From JACCZX01 sp963786295 (GTDB lineage Bacteria > Pseudomonadota > Gammaproteobacteria > Burkholderiales > Burkholderiaceae_F): 64,000 bases of DNA. The stretch lies in contig CAWAYV010000003.1 of assembly GCA_963786295.1 (NCBI GenBank), positions 124,001 to 188,000 on the forward strand, given 5' to 3'. Both the position numbers and the translations under genes were made by a program. A model generated the notes under the pieces. That model was not told the DNA's origin and made no database searches. It saw only the letters and a list, made by a program, of their open reading frames with translations. Shown here piece by piece: positions 55,468 through 64,000 of the stretch (position 1 is its first letter; each line of letters starts with the position of its first letter).

Positions 55468-56606
55468 TGCGGCGCGAACTTCTGGCGCCTCGATCCGGAT
55501 GGCAAAGTGAAATGGAATCGATCGGCTTTCAATACCACTCGATCGATGGCACGTATTGGGACGAATCGCGCTGCTACGTGCTGTCCGAGTCGGAGGTCGA
55601 TCGACTGGAGAGTGCGACCGCCGAGTTACACGAGATGGCGCTGAATGCCGCGCAGCAGGTGGTCGGCAGCCGGCGCTACGACGAGTTTGCGATTCCGCAA
55701 GAGTGGGTGCCGGTCATCGAGCAGAGTTGGAACGCTTATCGCAGCGATCAGCCCGCAGGGTTCACGCTGTTCGGCCGGATGGATTTGTCTTATGACGGCA
55801 CATCGGCGCCGAAGCTGCTCGAATACAACGCCGACACTCCCACCGCTTGTCTTGAAGCCAGTGTCGCGCAATGGCAGTGGCTGCAGGCGGTGCGGCCGGG
55901 TGCCGATCAATTCAATTCCCTGCACGAGAAACTGATTGCTGCCTGGCAGACTCTGCGCACGCGATCGAGTGCATCACGCTTGCATTTCACCGCGGTGGCC
56001 GACAGTCAGGAAGACTGGGGCAATCTCGACTATCTGCGTGACACCGCGATGCAGGCAGGATGGCAAACCTTTTCGTTGCCGGTCGAGCGTATCGGATGGA
56101 ACGGCTCCAAGTTCGTCGACGAATTCAATCTGCCGATCGAGACGCTGGTCAAACTCTATCCGTGGGAGTGGCTGGTACGCGAAGACTTCGGTCCGGCGCT
56201 GCTCGCAAGCACGATGCAGGTAATAGAACCGGCATGGAAGATGCTGCTTTCGAACAAGGCGATTCTGGTCGTGCTTTGGGAGTTGTATCCAGATCATCCG
56301 AATTTGCTTCCCACGTATTACGAACCGGCGCCGCTGGGTTCGCGTTACGTGAAAAAGCCAAAGCTCGCGCGAGAAGGCGCCAACGTGTCACTGGTCGATG
56401 GTGCGACCGTGCAAACAACCGAAGGCGACTATGGCGCTGAAGGTTTCGTTTATCAGGCGGTTGCATCGTTGCCCAAGTTCGAGCACGACCATGCAGTGAT
56501 CGGCTCGTGGATCGTAGGCGACAAGCCGGCCGGCATCGGCGTGCGCGAAGACACGTCGCCGATCACGCGCAACACGAGCCGCTTTGTGCCGCACTATTTT
56601 GAGTAA
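55467..56606 (+). CDS. YgiC/YjfC-like ATP-grasp (glutathionylspermidine synthase C-terminal family)
   Basis: This 379-residue protein begins at the last base of the ygiB-like gene's stop codon. It contains FTLFGRMDLSYDGTSAPKLLEYNADTPTACLEASVAQWQWL, SSASRLHFTAVADSQEDWGNLDYLRD, LVKLYPWEWLVREDFG and WELYPDHPNLLPTYYEP, ending KPAGIGVREDTSPITRNTSRFVPHYF. These are the conserved blocks of the synthetase half of glutathionylspermidine synthase. YgiC homologues lack the amidase domain and their peptide or polyamine substrate is unknown. Confidence 0.92.
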   Translation: MRRELLAPRSGWQSEMESIGFQYHSIDGTYWDESRCYVLSESEVDRLESATAELHEMALNAAQQVVGSRRYDEFAIPQEWVPVIEQSWNAYRSDQPAGFTLFGRMDLSYDGTSAPKLLEYNADTPTACLEASVAQWQWLQAVRPGADQFNSLHEKLIAAWQTLRTRSSASRLHFTAVADSQEDWGNLDYLRDTAMQAGWQTFSLPVERIGWNGSKFVDEFNLPIETLVKLYPWEWLVREDFGPALLASTMQVIEPAWKMLLSNKAILVVLWELYPDHPNLLPTYYEPAPLGSRYVKKPKLAREGANVSLVDGATVQTTEGDYGAEGFVYQAVASLPKFEHDHAVIGSWIVGDKPAGIGVREDTSPITRNTSRFVPHYFE

Positions 56607-56635
56607 TGAGTGAGCGGAGTTAGAGGAGAGACGCA

Positions 56636-57049
56636 ATGAGAAACACGGCGTTCGAAACACTGGCCGGACTGCCTTACTTTGCGGCGTTCTTCGGTGTCTC
56701 GCTGTTGTTGCTGACGATATGTCTCGCGCTTTACATATTGATCACGCCGTATCCGGAAATAAAGTTGATTCGCGAAGGCAACGCGGCTGCGGCGGCGAGC
56801 CTCGGCGGCGTCATCATCGGCTTCGCGCTGCCGCTGGCCAGTGTGGTCGTCAATAGCGTGTCGCTGCTCGACATGCTGCTGTGGTCTGCGGTCGCGCTGT
56901 TCGTGCAATTGGTCGCGTTTGCTGGTGTGCGACTGATGGTTCCGGCGATCGGCCGAAACGTGCGAGAAGGGCAGGTGTCCAGTGGAATATTTGCGGGCGC
57001 GGTGGCGATCGCGCTGGGAATTCTTAACGCGGCGTCGATGACTTATTAG
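56636..57049 (+). CDS. DUF350 membrane protein (YjfL-like)
   Basis: This 137-residue protein has four predicted helices: YFAAFFGVSLLLLTICLALYIL, AAASLGGVIIGFALPLASVVV, LLWSAVALFVQLVAFAGVRL and SSGIFAGAVAIALGILNAASM. The segments ITPYPEIKLIREGNAAAAASLGGVIIGFALPLASV are typical of DUF350. It closes the ygiB-ygiC-DUF350 cassette. The stop overlaps the convergent xdhC stop by 4 bases. Confidence 0.88.
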   Translation: MRNTAFETLAGLPYFAAFFGVSLLLLTICLALYILITPYPEIKLIREGNAAAAASLGGVIIGFALPLASVVVNSVSLLDMLLWSAVALFVQLVAFAGVRLMVPAIGRNVREGQVSSGIFAGAVAIALGILNAASMTY

Positions 57050-58014
57050 GTAGCACGCAGCGGTGACGGAATCACATAGCCGTACTTCGCCGCCGTCATC
57101 TCGGTAATGATCGACGAGGCGATCTCCGGCGGCGTGCGTCCGCCGTTCTTGACACCGACCGGCCCGTGCAGCCTATTTAGCTGCGCATCGGTAACGCCGA
57201 ACTCCTTCAATCGTTCCTTGCGCTGCGCCTGGTTGCGCAGCGAGCCGATCGCTCCGACGTAAAACGCAGCGGATTTCAGCGCCTCGATCAGCGCCATGTC
57301 ATCGAGCTTGGGATCATGCGTCAGCGCGACGATCGCCGTGTGCTTATCGGGCCTGATTTCGACCACCGTGTCATCCGGCATCGTGCGTACGAGCTCGGTG
57401 CCGGGCACGGACCAGCTGTCGGCATACTCGCTGCGCGGATCGCAGATCAGCACCTGGTAGTCGCAGGCCAGCGCCATCTGTGCGACGTAGTGCGTCAGCT
57501 GCCCGGCGCCGATGACCAGCAGTCTCCAACGCGGTCCGTACGCGGTCACCAGCCGGTCATCATCGCAGTCGAGCACGTCGGTGCCATCACCCTCCTCGAG
57601 CTCGACCCCGCCGCTCGCAAGATCTAGCGTGCGGCGCGTATGCCGTCCGGCGACGACTCGTGCCAGCAGATCGCCGATCTTCGATGCGGCGGACAGAGGT
57701 TCCAGCACCAGCTCGATCGTGCCGCCACAAGGCAGGCCGAAGCGAAACGCTTCATCGGCGGTCACGCCGTACTGCACGCGCTGCGGCCGTCGCGCAGCGA
57801 GCGCCTTGCTTCGAATCCGGTCGACCAAGTCGTCTTCGATGCAGCCGCCGGAGACCGATCCGATGATCAGCCCATCGCCGCGCACGGCAGCCAAGGAGCC
57901 CACCGGGCGCGGCGCCGACCCCCAGGTTCGAATCACCGTGCCAAGCACTGCGGAGTGCCCGGCCCGTAGCCATTCGTCTGCTTTTTTCAATACTTGCAGG
58001 TCGACGCTGTCCAT
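57046..58014 (-). CDS. xdhC: XdhC/CoxI-family molybdenum-cofactor maturation protein
   Basis: About 322 residues from ATG 58014. The N-terminal XdhC/CoxI domain has GHSAVLGTVIRTWGSAPRPVGSLAAVRGDGLIIGSVSGGCIEDDLV. The C-terminal Rossmann domain has WRLLVIGAGQLTHYVAQMALACDYQVLICDPR and ends PVGVKNGGRTPPEIASSII. Such proteins bind molybdenum cofactor and hand a sulfurated form to molybdenum hydroxylases. It is divergent from coxSLM across 112 bases, which supports a dedicated role for that enzyme. Confidence 0.92.
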   Translation of the reverse strand: MDSVDLQVLKKADEWLRAGHSAVLGTVIRTWGSAPRPVGSLAAVRGDGLIIGSVSGGCIEDDLVDRIRSKALAARRPQRVQYGVTADEAFRFGLPCGGTIELVLEPLSAASKIGDLLARVVAGRHTRRTLDLASGGVELEEGDGTDVLDCDDDRLVTAYGPRWRLLVIGAGQLTHYVAQMALACDYQVLICDPRSEYADSWSVPGTELVRTMPDDTVVEIRPDKHTAIVALTHDPKLDDMALIEALKSAAFYVGAIGSLRNQAQRKERLKEFGVTDAQLNRLHGPVGVKNGGRTPPEIASSIITEMTAAKYGYVIPSPLRAT

Positions 58015-58126
58015 CCGGCGCAGTTTAGAGGTGCTGCCTTGGTGGCGTCGCCTCGGCGGCTTGCATTGCCGCAGTTCACGCGCGTAATCTGACCCGCTCG
58101 CGCGAAAAAAACACTCAGGAGACACG

Positions 58127-58594
<468 letters not shown>

Positions 58595-58603
58595 GAGGCC
58601 GCG

Positions 58604-60967
58604 ATGAATGACCGAGCCGGTTTCATCGGCCAATCCGTCGAGAGAAAAGAGGACTACCGGTTCCTGACAGGTGCCGGCCAGTACACCGACGACATCACGC
58701 TGCCGCATCAAAGTGTCGGTTACTTTTTGCGCAGCCCGCACGCGCACGCGCGCCTGCGCTCGATCGACATCACGGCCGCGAAGAGTGCGCCGGGTGTGCT
58801 CGGCGTGTTTACCGGCAAGGACATGGCGAGCGTCGGCGGGCTGCCGTGTGGCTGGCAAATTAACAATATCGACGGCACGCCGATGAAGGAGCCGAAGCAC
58901 GCGGTGCTGGCGGAGAACAAGGTCTGCTATGTCGGTGACCACGTGGCGCTTGTCGTTGCTGAAACGTTGGCACAGGCGAAAGACGCCGCGAATCTGATCG
59001 ACGTCGACTACGACGTGCTGCCGGCGGTGGCTGACACCGCGACGGCCGCCAAGTCCAAGACGGCTGTGCACGACATTGCGCCCGACAATGTTTGCTTCAC
59101 GTGGGGGTGCGGAGACAAGACAGCGACCGACGCCGCGTTCGCGAAGGCGGCGCATGTGACCAAACTTCAGTTCACCAACAATCGCCTGATCCCGAACGCG
59201 ATCGAACCACGCGCGGCCAACGCTGCGTACTCGCGCGGCGACGACTCGTACACGCTGTATGTTTCCAACCAGAACCCGCATGTCGAGCGGCTGCTGATGA
59301 CGGCATTCGTGCTCGGTTTGCCCGAGCACAAAGTGCGCGTCGTCTCGCCCGATGTCGGTGGCGGTTTCGGCTCGAAGATTTATTTGTACGCCGAAGAAAC
59401 GGCGCTGGTGTGGGCCAGCAAGCACGTCGGCCGGCCAATCAAATGGACGGCCGAGCGCAGCGAAGCGTTTCTTTCCGATGCGCACGGCCGCGACCATGTG
59501 ACCAGCGCCGAGCTCGCGCTCGACAAGGACGGCAAGTTCCTTGCGCTGCGCGTGCACACGACGGCGAACATGGGCGCGTACCTGTCGACCTTTGCGTCGT
59601 GTATTCCAACCATTCTTTATGCGACGCTGCTCGCCGGCCAGTACACAACACCGGCGATCTATTGCGAGGTGCAGGCCGTCTTCACCAACACCGCGCCGGT
59701 CGATGCGTATCGTGGTGCCGGCCGGCCCGAGGCGGCCTACGTCGTCGAGCGCCTCGTCGAAACCGCGGCGCGCGAGATGAAGATCGACCCGGCCGAACTG
59801 CGCCGCCGCAACTTCATTCACTCATTTCCGTATGCATCGCCGGTTGGACTGACGTACGACGTCGGCGACTACGAGGCGACGCTGAAACGCGCGATCGAAC
59901 TTGCCGACGTCAAGGGTTTCGCCGCGCGCAAGGCCGACAGCAGCAAGCGCGGCCTGTTGCGCGGCCTTGGATACGCCTGCTACATCGAGGCGTGCGGGCT
60001 CGCGCCATCGAACATCGCCGGCGCGCTCGGCGCACGCGCGGGCCTGTTCGAAGCGGGCGAAGTGCGCGTGCATCCGACCGGCAAGGTGACAGTCTTCACC
60101 GGCTCGCATTCGCACGGTCAGGGCCACGAGACGACATTTGCGCAAGTGGTCGCCGACAAGCTCGGCATTGCGATCGACGACGTCGACATTCAGCACGGTG
60201 ATACCGGCAAGGTGCTGTTCGGCATGGGCACTTATGGCTCGCGCTCTATCGCAGTCGGCGGCACCGCGATCGTCAAGGCGCTCGACAAGGTGATCGCGAA
60301 GGGCAAGAAGATTGCGGCGCACCTGCTGGAAGCCAGCGAGGCCGACATCGAGTTTGCCAACGGAGCGTTCGGTGTCGTTGGCACCGACCGCAAGAAGGCA
60401 TTCGCCGAGGTCTCACTTGCCGCCTATGTGCCGCACAACTATCCGCTCGACAAGCTCGAACCGGGTTTGAACGAGAACGCGTTCTATGACCCGACCAACT
60501 TCACGTATCCGGCCGGCTCGTATGTGTGCGAGGTAGAGATCGATCCGGACACCGGCGTTGTGCGCCTCGATCGCTTCACTGCCTGCGATGACTTCGGCAA
60601 TGTGATCAACCCGATGATCGTCGAAGGCCAGGTGCATGGCGGGCTGGCGCAGGGCATCGGCCAGGCGCTGTTCGAACACGGCATCTACAACGAAGACGGG
60701 CAGCTCGTGACCGGCTCTTATATGGACTACACGATGCCGCGCGCCGACGATCTGCCGAGCTTTATCGTTGAGACGGTGAAGGGCACGCCGTGCACGCACA
60801 ATCCGCTCGGGGTGAAGGGCTGTGGCGAGGCCGGCGCGATCGGCTCGCCGGCCGCAGTGATCAACGCAGTCACCGACGCGCTCGCGCACTTGGGTATCAA
60901 CGACGTGCCGATGCCGGCCACGCCGCATACGGTGTGGAAGACGATCCGCTCGGCGACAAAACACTAG
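58604..60967 (+). CDS. coxL: Form-II CO-dehydrogenase-like molybdopterin subunit
   Basis: This 787-residue protein has the a/b hammerhead N-terminus (GQSVERKEDYRFLTGAGQYTDDI), VVSPDVGGGFGSKIYLYAEE, and the active-site loop PVDAYRGAGRPEAAYVVERLVE. AYRGAGR is the form-II (BMS) signature, in contrast to AYRCSFR of form-I CO dehydrogenases. Other features are HSHGQGHETTFAQVVADKLGI and the catalytic glutamate in VKGCGEAGAIGSP. Form-II enzymes oxidise CO poorly or use other substrates, so the true substrate is open. No frameshift is present. Confidence 0.93.
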   Translation: MNDRAGFIGQSVERKEDYRFLTGAGQYTDDITLPHQSVGYFLRSPHAHARLRSIDITAAKSAPGVLGVFTGKDMASVGGLPCGWQINNIDGTPMKEPKHAVLAENKVCYVGDHVALVVAETLAQAKDAANLIDVDYDVLPAVADTATAAKSKTAVHDIAPDNVCFTWGCGDKTATDAAFAKAAHVTKLQFTNNRLIPNAIEPRAANAAYSRGDDSYTLYVSNQNPHVERLLMTAFVLGLPEHKVRVVSPDVGGGFGSKIYLYAEETALVWASKHVGRPIKWTAERSEAFLSDAHGRDHVTSAELALDKDGKFLALRVHTTANMGAYLSTFASCIPTILYATLLAGQYTTPAIYCEVQAVFTNTAPVDAYRGAGRPEAAYVVERLVETAAREMKIDPAELRRRNFIHSFPYASPVGLTYDVGDYEATLKRAIELADVKGFAARKADSSKRGLLRGLGYACYIEACGLAPSNIAGALGARAGLFEAGEVRVHPTGKVTVFTGSHSHGQGHETTFAQVVADKLGIAIDDVDIQHGDTGKVLFGMGTYGSRSIAVGGTAIVKALDKVIAKGKKIAAHLLEASEADIEFANGAFGVVGTDRKKAFAEVSLAAYVPHNYPLDKLEPGLNENAFYDPTNFTYPAGSYVCEVEIDPDTGVVRLDRFTACDDFGNVINPMIVEGQVHGGLAQGIGQALFEHGIYNEDGQLVTGSYMDYTMPRADDLPSFIVETVKGTPCTHNPLGVKGCGEAGAIGSPAAVINAVTDALAHLGINDVPMPATPHTVWKTIRSATKH

Positions 60968-60975
60968 GGGGCGCG

Positions 60976-61813
60976 ATGGAACAAGCGATGCACTATCACC
61001 GTCCATCCTCGGTCGCCGAGGCAGTGAAACTAGCCGGCACGCACAGCGACGATCACATGCTGGCCGGTGGCCAGACGCTTTTGCCTGCCGTGCGGCTCGG
61101 GTTGCTCGCACCCACCGGCTGGATCGATCTCGCGGGAATTGCCGAGTTGCGCGGCATACGCGTAGATGGAGACGACATCGTGATCGGCAGCATGACCACG
61201 CACGAAGCGGTCTGCCGCATCACCCGACGTGCGCAAACGGATACCGGCCCTCGCGCAGCTGGCGGCCGGTATCGGCGATAAGCAGGTGCGCAATCGCGGA
61301 ACGATCGGCGGTTCGCTCGCGAACAGCGATCCGGCCGCGTGCTATCCGGCTGGCGGTACTGGGCTGGGTGCGACGGTGCAGACCGATCGCCGCACGATCG
61401 CTGCCGATGAGTTTTTCAAAGGCCTTTACGAAACCGCCTTGGCGCCCGGCGAAATCATCACCGCGGTGCGTTTTCCGGTGCCGGAGAAGGCGGCCTACAT
61501 CAAGTTCAGGCAACCGGCTTCGCGCTTTGCGCTGGTCGGAGTGTGCGTTGCCAAGACTGCGAACGGAGTGCGCGTCGCAGTGACCGGCGCGGGGCCGTGC
61601 GCATTCCGCGTCAAGGCGCTCGAAGACAAACTCAACGCGAAGTTCGTGGCTGAGAGCTGCGATGGCGTGTCAATCCCAACGACGGGGCTGAGCAGCGACC
61701 TGCACGGCAGCGCGGAGTACCGCGCGCATCTAATCCCAGTGCTGGCAAAGCGAGCAGTCAGCGCCGCGCTGATGACAAAGCCGCTGGCGCGTGATTCGTA
61801 CTCTAACGATTAG
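60976..61813 (+). CDS. coxM: CO-dehydrogenase-like FAD-binding subunit, one frameshift
   Basis: About 279 codons. YHRPSSVAEAVKLAGTHSDDHMLAGGQTLLPAVRLGLL is the FAD pyrophosphate-binding start, with AGGQTL as the family motif. After MTTHEAV one surplus base at 61210-61216 shifts the frame. It resumes as ASPDVRKRIPALAQLAAGIGDKQVRNRGTIGGSLANSDPAACYP, the second FAD motif (TIGGSLANSDP). The C-terminal CODH-C domain is intact. It starts 8 bases after coxL. Confidence 0.9.
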
Positions 61814-61815
61814 AC

Positions 61816-61953
61816 ATGGAGGCACAACAACTGCACCGCGGCCGGCTGATCGATCACGTGAGTCTGATCGCACGCGACCTTGAAGCCACCAAGCGCTTCT
61901 ACGCCGCGGTGCTCGCCGTGCTTGGGCGCAGGATTGAAGTCGGTGGTCCTTAG
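61816..61953 (+). pseudogene. Truncated VOC-family N-terminus
   Basis: A 45-codon frame with GGAGG-like context begins 2 bases after coxM. It contains LIDHVSLIARDLEATKRFYAAVL, the first beta-alpha module of a VOC protein, and stops at TAG 61951-61953 after RIEVGGP. Only about 40 bases separate it from coxD, so the remaining 80 or more residues are missing. It is either a remnant inserted in the cox operon or a relic of a former operon member. Confidence 0.6.
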
Positions 61954-61994
61954 TTTCTGATTCTGGCGCGTGGGTGATCGGTTATGGTTCGGTC

Positions 61995-62909
61995 ATGACC
62001 GCCTTTCCTGCGTCGATCGACACCACCGCGAAGCTGCTGACCGACCATAATTACGTCGCCGATCGGCCGCTCGCCACTGCCGTATTTCTCGCGCTCAAGC
62101 TGCAGCGTCCGCTGTTTCTCGAAGGCGAACCGGGTACCGGCAAGACCGAAATCGCGAAGGTGCTGGCAATCGCGCTCGGTGCGGAGTTGATCCGCCTGCA
62201 ATGCTATGAGGGGCTCGATATCCATGGCGCCGCGTACGAGTGGAATTACGCGCAGCAGATGTTGGAGATTCGCTTAGCCGAGGCCACAGGTGAAGCGCGC
62301 GAGCGCATTGCGCAAGGACTTTTTACCGAGCGTTTTCTGATCGAACGCCCGCTGCTTGCATCGCTTCGGCCGCGAGCAACGCCGCCGGTCTTGCTGATCG
62401 ATGAGATCGACCGCGCCGACGAACCGTTCGAAGCCTATCTGCTCGAAGTGCTCGCCGATTTCCAGATCACGATCCCAGAATGGAAGACAGTCAAGGCCGA
62501 GCAACCGCCGATCGTAGTGATCACGTCCAACCGCACACGTGAAGTGCACGACGCGGTCAAGCGGCGTTGTTTGTATCACTGGGTCGGCTATCCGTCGGCT
62601 GCGCGTGAGCTCGAAATTCTGCGCCGGCGCGTACCCGACGCACAGCAGATGCTGTCGCGCCAGATCGTTGCGTTTGTGCAGGAATTGCGCCGCATCGAGC
62701 TCTACAAACTGCCCGGAGTCGCCGAGACGATCGAGTGGTCTCGTGCGCTGCTCGCTCTGGATGCCACCGTGCTCGAACCCGAGACGGTCAACAACACCCT
62801 CGGTGTGTTGCTCAAATATCAGGACGACATCGCGAAGATGCAGGGCAGCGAAGCCGCGCAATTGGTCGAGCGCGTGCGCAACGAGGCGCTTGTGCAAGGG
62901 TCGGCGTGA
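61995..62909 (+). CDS. coxD: MoxR-family AAA+ ATPase, CoxD-like
   Basis: About 304 residues. Walker A is in PLFLEGEPGTGKTEIAKVLAIALGAELIRLQCYEGLD, Walker B in VLLIDEIDRADEPFEAYLLEVLADF, and sensor 1 in PIVVITSNRTREVHDAVKRRCLYHWVGYP. In carboxydotrophs CoxD helps insert the sulfur and copper of the Mo-Cu site together with CoxE. ATG 61995 is preferred; GTG 61974 is also in frame. It lies directly after coxSLM and just before a CoxE-like VWA protein, the conserved order. Confidence 0.9.
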   Translation: MTAFPASIDTTAKLLTDHNYVADRPLATAVFLALKLQRPLFLEGEPGTGKTEIAKVLAIALGAELIRLQCYEGLDIHGAAYEWNYAQQMLEIRLAEATGEARERIAQGLFTERFLIERPLLASLRPRATPPVLLIDEIDRADEPFEAYLLEVLADFQITIPEWKTVKAEQPPIVVITSNRTREVHDAVKRRCLYHWVGYPSAARELEILRRRVPDAQQMLSRQIVAFVQELRRIELYKLPGVAETIEWSRALLALDATVLEPETVNNTLGVLLKYQDDIAKMQGSEAAQLVERVRNEALVQGSA

Positions 62910-62915
62910 GCATCG

Positions 62916-64000
62916 ATGTTGCCAGGGGCTGAACTCGACCCACTACCGGGTCGCTTGGCAGAAAACGTCATGCACTTTGCGCGCGTTCTGCGCAACGCCG
63001 GCCTGCCGATCGGAACCGACCGCGTGCTGCTGGCATTCGACGGCTTGCGTACGGCCGGCATCGGATCGCGCGCGGATTTGCACGCGATCCTGGCGGCGTG
63101 CTTTCTCAGTCGCGGCGAACATCGCACGCTGTTCGATCAGGCATTTCACATTTTCTGGCGTGACCCCGACTTTCTCGGCCGCATCATGCAGATGCTGATG
63201 CCGCAGATGAAGCAGCGTGTTTCAGTACCCGAGTTGCCGCAGAACCGTCGTCTCGCCGCCGCACTGTTGGGGCCATCGACTGCGCCGCTACAGTTGTCTG
63301 AAAATCGCATCGAGATCGATGCCGCTTTCTCGTGGAGCGATCGCGAGCAGCTACGCAAGGTGGATTTCGACACGATGACCGCCGAGGAGTGGGCCGCGGC
63401 GCAGCGCATGCTCGATCGGCTCCCCGCGTTGAGTGCGCTGCGCGAAACGCGTCGCACGGTGCCGGCGGCGCGCGGTCGTCAGCTCGACGTGCGGGCAATG
63501 TTGCGAACCGCGGCACGTCAAGGCGGCGAAACGGTCATGCCGACGTGGCGGCAGCGGCGCATGCGACCCGAGCCGTTGGTTGTGCTGGTCGATATCTCGG
63601 GCTCAATGAGCCGCTACTCACGCATGTTCCTGCACTTCATGCACGCGCTGGTCAGCGGGCGCGCGGCTGCCAACCTCCGCGTGCACACCTTCGTATTCGG
63701 CACACGACTGACGCACATCACGCGGCAGCTCGCCGCGCGCGATCCCGACGAGGCGCTTGCAGCGGTCGTCAACGCGGTCGATGACTGGTCGGGCGGCACG
63801 CGTATCGCACGCGCGCTTCACGAATTCAATTTGCGCTGGGCGCGGCGCGTCTTGTCGACCTCACCGACGGTGTTGCTGATCACCGACGGCCTCGAACACG
63901 GCGACACTGATCTGCTCGAGCCGCGAAGCCGAGCGACTGTCGAAATCGTGCCGGCGGCTCCTATGGCTGAATCCGCTGCTACGTTATTCGGGCTTCGAGC
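62916..64000 (+). CDS. coxE: CoxE-like VWA-domain protein, frameshifted, runs off the window
   Basis: About 360 codons are visible. The N-terminal helical region has LAENVMHFARVLRNAGLPIGTDRVLLAFDGL, and the VWA domain has the MIDAS motif DISGSMSRYSRMFLHFMHAL with DDWSGGTRIARAL. At 63918-63925 (GAGCCGCG) one surplus base shifts the frame. The next frame then reads EAERLSKSCRRLLWLNPLLR and YSGFE up to the last base, the normal CoxE C-terminal sequence. CoxE pairs with the MoxR-type ATPase to mature the molybdenum site. The end of the gene is outside the window. Confidence 0.9.
   Translation, partial: MLPGAELDPLPGRLAENVMHFARVLRNAGLPIGTDRVLLAFDGLRTAGIGSRADLHAILAACFLSRGEHRTLFDQAFHIFWRDPDFLGRIMQMLMPQMKQRVSVPELPQNRRLAAALLGPSTAPLQLSENRIEIDAAFSWSDREQLRKVDFDTMTAEEWAAAQRMLDRLPALSALRETRRTVPAARGRQLDVRAMLRTAARQGGETVMPTWRQRRMRPEPLVVLVDISGSMSRYSRMFLHFMHALVSGRAAANLRVHTFVFGTRLTHITRQLAARDPDEALAAVVNAVDDWSGGTRIARALHEFNLRWARRVLSTSPTVLLITDGLEHGDTDLLEPRSRATVEIVPAAPMAESAATLFGLR

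Overview
The window is about 64 kb of chromosome from a GC-rich (about 60%) betaproteobacterium, probably in or near the Burkholderiales. The evidence is gene order and lineage-typical families: tldD-nit-yhdP/glnE; recN-nadK/hrcA with hemH and grpE-dnaK-dnaJ nearby; and a DUF3460 gene beside scpA. I see no tRNA, rRNA, CRISPR array, prophage or transposase. Nearly all of it is conserved housekeeping or metabolic sequence.

Layout. 0-5 kb: an SDR tail, an SPFH/membrane/Arc-like operon behind a near-perfect palindrome, a 435-bp structured repeat (copy A), a DAHP synthase gene preceded by a Phe/Tyr-rich leader peptide and terminator (a classical attenuator), then cdsA- and plsC-like lipid genes. 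5-8 kb: small genes (VOC, GYD, DUF167, DUF4440) and tldD. 8-20 kb: nitrilase, yhdP, glnE, azlCD, ilvE, a zinc-finger protein and yheT. 20-31 kb: a TrxR-like flavoprotein, bepA, moaC, recN, nadK, hrcA, repeat copy B (inverted relative to copy A), a DUF6502 gene and hemH. 31-35.5 kb: grpE-dnaK-dnaJ with two sigma-32-type promoters and a double hairpin after dnaK. 35.4-44 kb: modCBA with a short ModE, scpA, a SulP transporter and metG. 44-52.3 kb: the kdpFABC potassium pump with its KdpDE sensor pair, plus two unlisted tiny membrane proteins. 52.4-57 kb: a porin remnant, a CorA-like transporter, mrp and a ygiB-ygiC-DUF350 cassette. 57-64 kb: xdhC divergent from a form-II CO-dehydrogenase-like coxSLM-coxDE operon that runs off the window.

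Functional links. moaC, modABC/modE, xdhC and mrp are the cofactor and Fe-S side of the molybdenum-copper/molybdenum hydroxylase encoded by coxSLM. The heat-shock genes, their repressor gene hrcA, nadK and recN form the usual betaproteobacterial stress block. The aroG attenuator predicts feedback from charged tRNA-Phe/tRNA-Tyr.

Data quality. At least twenty single-base frameshifts interrupt otherwise perfectly conserved genes, including essential ones (three in metG). They are densest between 42 and 53.3 kb. I read these mainly as sequence errors rather than gene decay, and I give gene coordinates across the breaks. Two short remnants, a porin N-terminus and a VOC N-terminus, look like true truncations.
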